A stretch of DNA of 16,124 bases, from the NCBI GenBank assembly GCA_964373615.1, contig CAYJVP010000021.1, forward strand, positions 1-16,124, written 5' to 3'. How positions within the stretch are numbered: the first letter of the stretch is position 1; each line of letters begins with the position of its first letter. Both the position numbers and the translations under genes were made by a program. This stretch comes from CAYJVP01 sp964373615. Its GTDB lineage: Bacteria; Patescibacteriota; Patescibacteriia; UBA9934; GWF2-40-263. Below the pieces are notes generated by a model. It made no database searches. It had not been told where the DNA came from and was given only the letters and a program-made list of their open reading frames with translations. This document shows, piece by piece, positions 15,558-16,124 of the stretch.

Positions 15558-16124
15558 ATGCGGATTCCCCGCATCGTCGATTCCATCGTCGCGTTGATTC
15601 TCGCTCTCCTCACCCTTACCGGTGCGGCCCCGAGCGGGATGGTCGATATCAAAACCGTCGCGCCTGGGGTCGTGGTCGACGTCCGGTACGCAACCCCCGA
15701 CAACTTCCTTGGGCGGGCGTTTTACACCGACCCGACGTGCTACCTGACACCAGCCACAGCCGCAAAGGTGGCGCATGCCGAGGCTGCTGTCAGCAAGCAG
15801 GGGTACCACCTTCTGCTGTGGGACTGTGCCAGGCCGTTGTCGTACCAGTACGACATGTGGAACTCGTGTGTGAGAAATCACGGTGAGTCGCACTGCTCCG
15901 GCCTCGTGGCTAACCCCTATGCGAGTCCATCGGGACACACATATGGGAATGTGATCGACGTCGGGCTTGTGACGGCGGATGGCTCGCCGGTCGAGCTGCC
16001 GTCGAAGTACGATTCCGGTTTGTTCTCGGAAGACACCTCGGCGGACAAGACGCGGTCGCGTCCGCCCAGTGACGGTGTCACAAAGCCTCCCCTGTGGAGC
16101 GACACGGCGTGGGAGCACTACCGG
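15558..16124 (+). CDS. D-alanyl-D-alanine dipeptidase, VanX/DdpX type (5' part, cut by window edge)
   Basis: 189 codons are open to the window end without a stop. The start is set by AGGAGGTG (15547-15554), three bases before the ATG. Residues 1-24 form a signal peptide, so it should act outside the cytoplasm. The peptidase M15D signature follows: VDVRYATPDNFLG (residues 40-52), WDCARP (Arg92, matching the VanX transition-state arginine region), and SGHTYGNVID, giving the S-x-H-x-x-G...D zinc site with His127 and Asp134. YDSGLFSE (151-158) stands where VanX has its GTxFDxF-like turn. The catalytic ExxWH motif would lie beyond 16124. Cys61, 90, 104 and 113 suggest disulfides. The enzyme family cleaves D-Ala-D-Ala, either in vancomycin resistance or, when secreted, in peptidoglycan recycling or scavenging. 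No vanH or vanA homologue is visible. Confidence 0.85.
   Translation, partial: MRIPRIVDSIVALILALLTLTGAAPSGMVDIKTVAPGVVVDVRYATPDNFLGRAFYTDPTCYLTPATAAKVAHAEAAVSKQGYHLLLWDCARPLSYQYDMWNSCVRNHGESHCSGLVANPYASPSGHTYGNVIDVGLVTADGSPVELPSKYDSGLFSEDTSADKTRSRPPSDGVTKPPLWSDTAWEHYR

Overview
The window is a stretch of bacterial chromosome, GC-moderate to GC-rich, and I read it as probably from the Candidate Phyla Radiation (Patescibacteria). The evidence is a short RpoB (1085 aa) and a secreted protein (12834-14003) whose N-terminal beta domain and C-terminal Tyr/Trp-rich repeats are a style I associate with Parcubacteria-like genomes. That assignment is inference from protein style, not a search result.

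Layout. 1-69: tail of an unidentified gene, followed by hairpins. 70-981: about 900 bases without a convincing protein gene but full of signals. These are a sigma70-type promoter (147-175), a 153-bp MITE-like element with perfect 15-bp terminal inverted repeats and a 7-bp target duplication (181-347), a strongly folded candidate non-coding RNA with its own terminator (347-522), one or two promoters for rpoB, and a long structured rpoB leader that can bury the ribosome binding site. 982-8203: rpoB and rpoC, one base apart, closed by a terminator. 8270-10913: four plus-strand genes (CBS-pair protein, yebC, ruvC, GalT-like nucleotidyltransferase); the last three are tightly coupled. 10914-11301: REP-like hairpins, a two-way terminator and tRNA-Gly(UCC) on the minus strand.

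11302-12679 (minus strand): a YkuK/DUF458 RNase H-like protein followed by a membrane-anchored secreted protein, in one operon. 12682-12836: tRNA-Pro(UGG) with its promoter and terminator, plus strand. 12834-14582 (minus strand): mgtC/sapB-family gene, tRNA-Phe(GAA) and the secreted Glu-rich repeat protein, read in that order. 14583-15557: mostly non-coding, with tRNA-Ile(GAU) (minus) and several palindromes. 15558 to the end: 5' part of a VanX-type D-Ala-D-Ala dipeptidase with a signal peptide, cut by the window edge.

The most interesting region is 147-984. If the MITE is removed at its target duplication, the -10 box of a good promoter lies right in front of the folded RNA. This suggests a small-RNA gene of about 180 nt whose 5' end was interrupted by a mobile element. 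It is followed by an rpoB leader with two mutually exclusive pairings around the start site. All RNA folds here were paired by eye.
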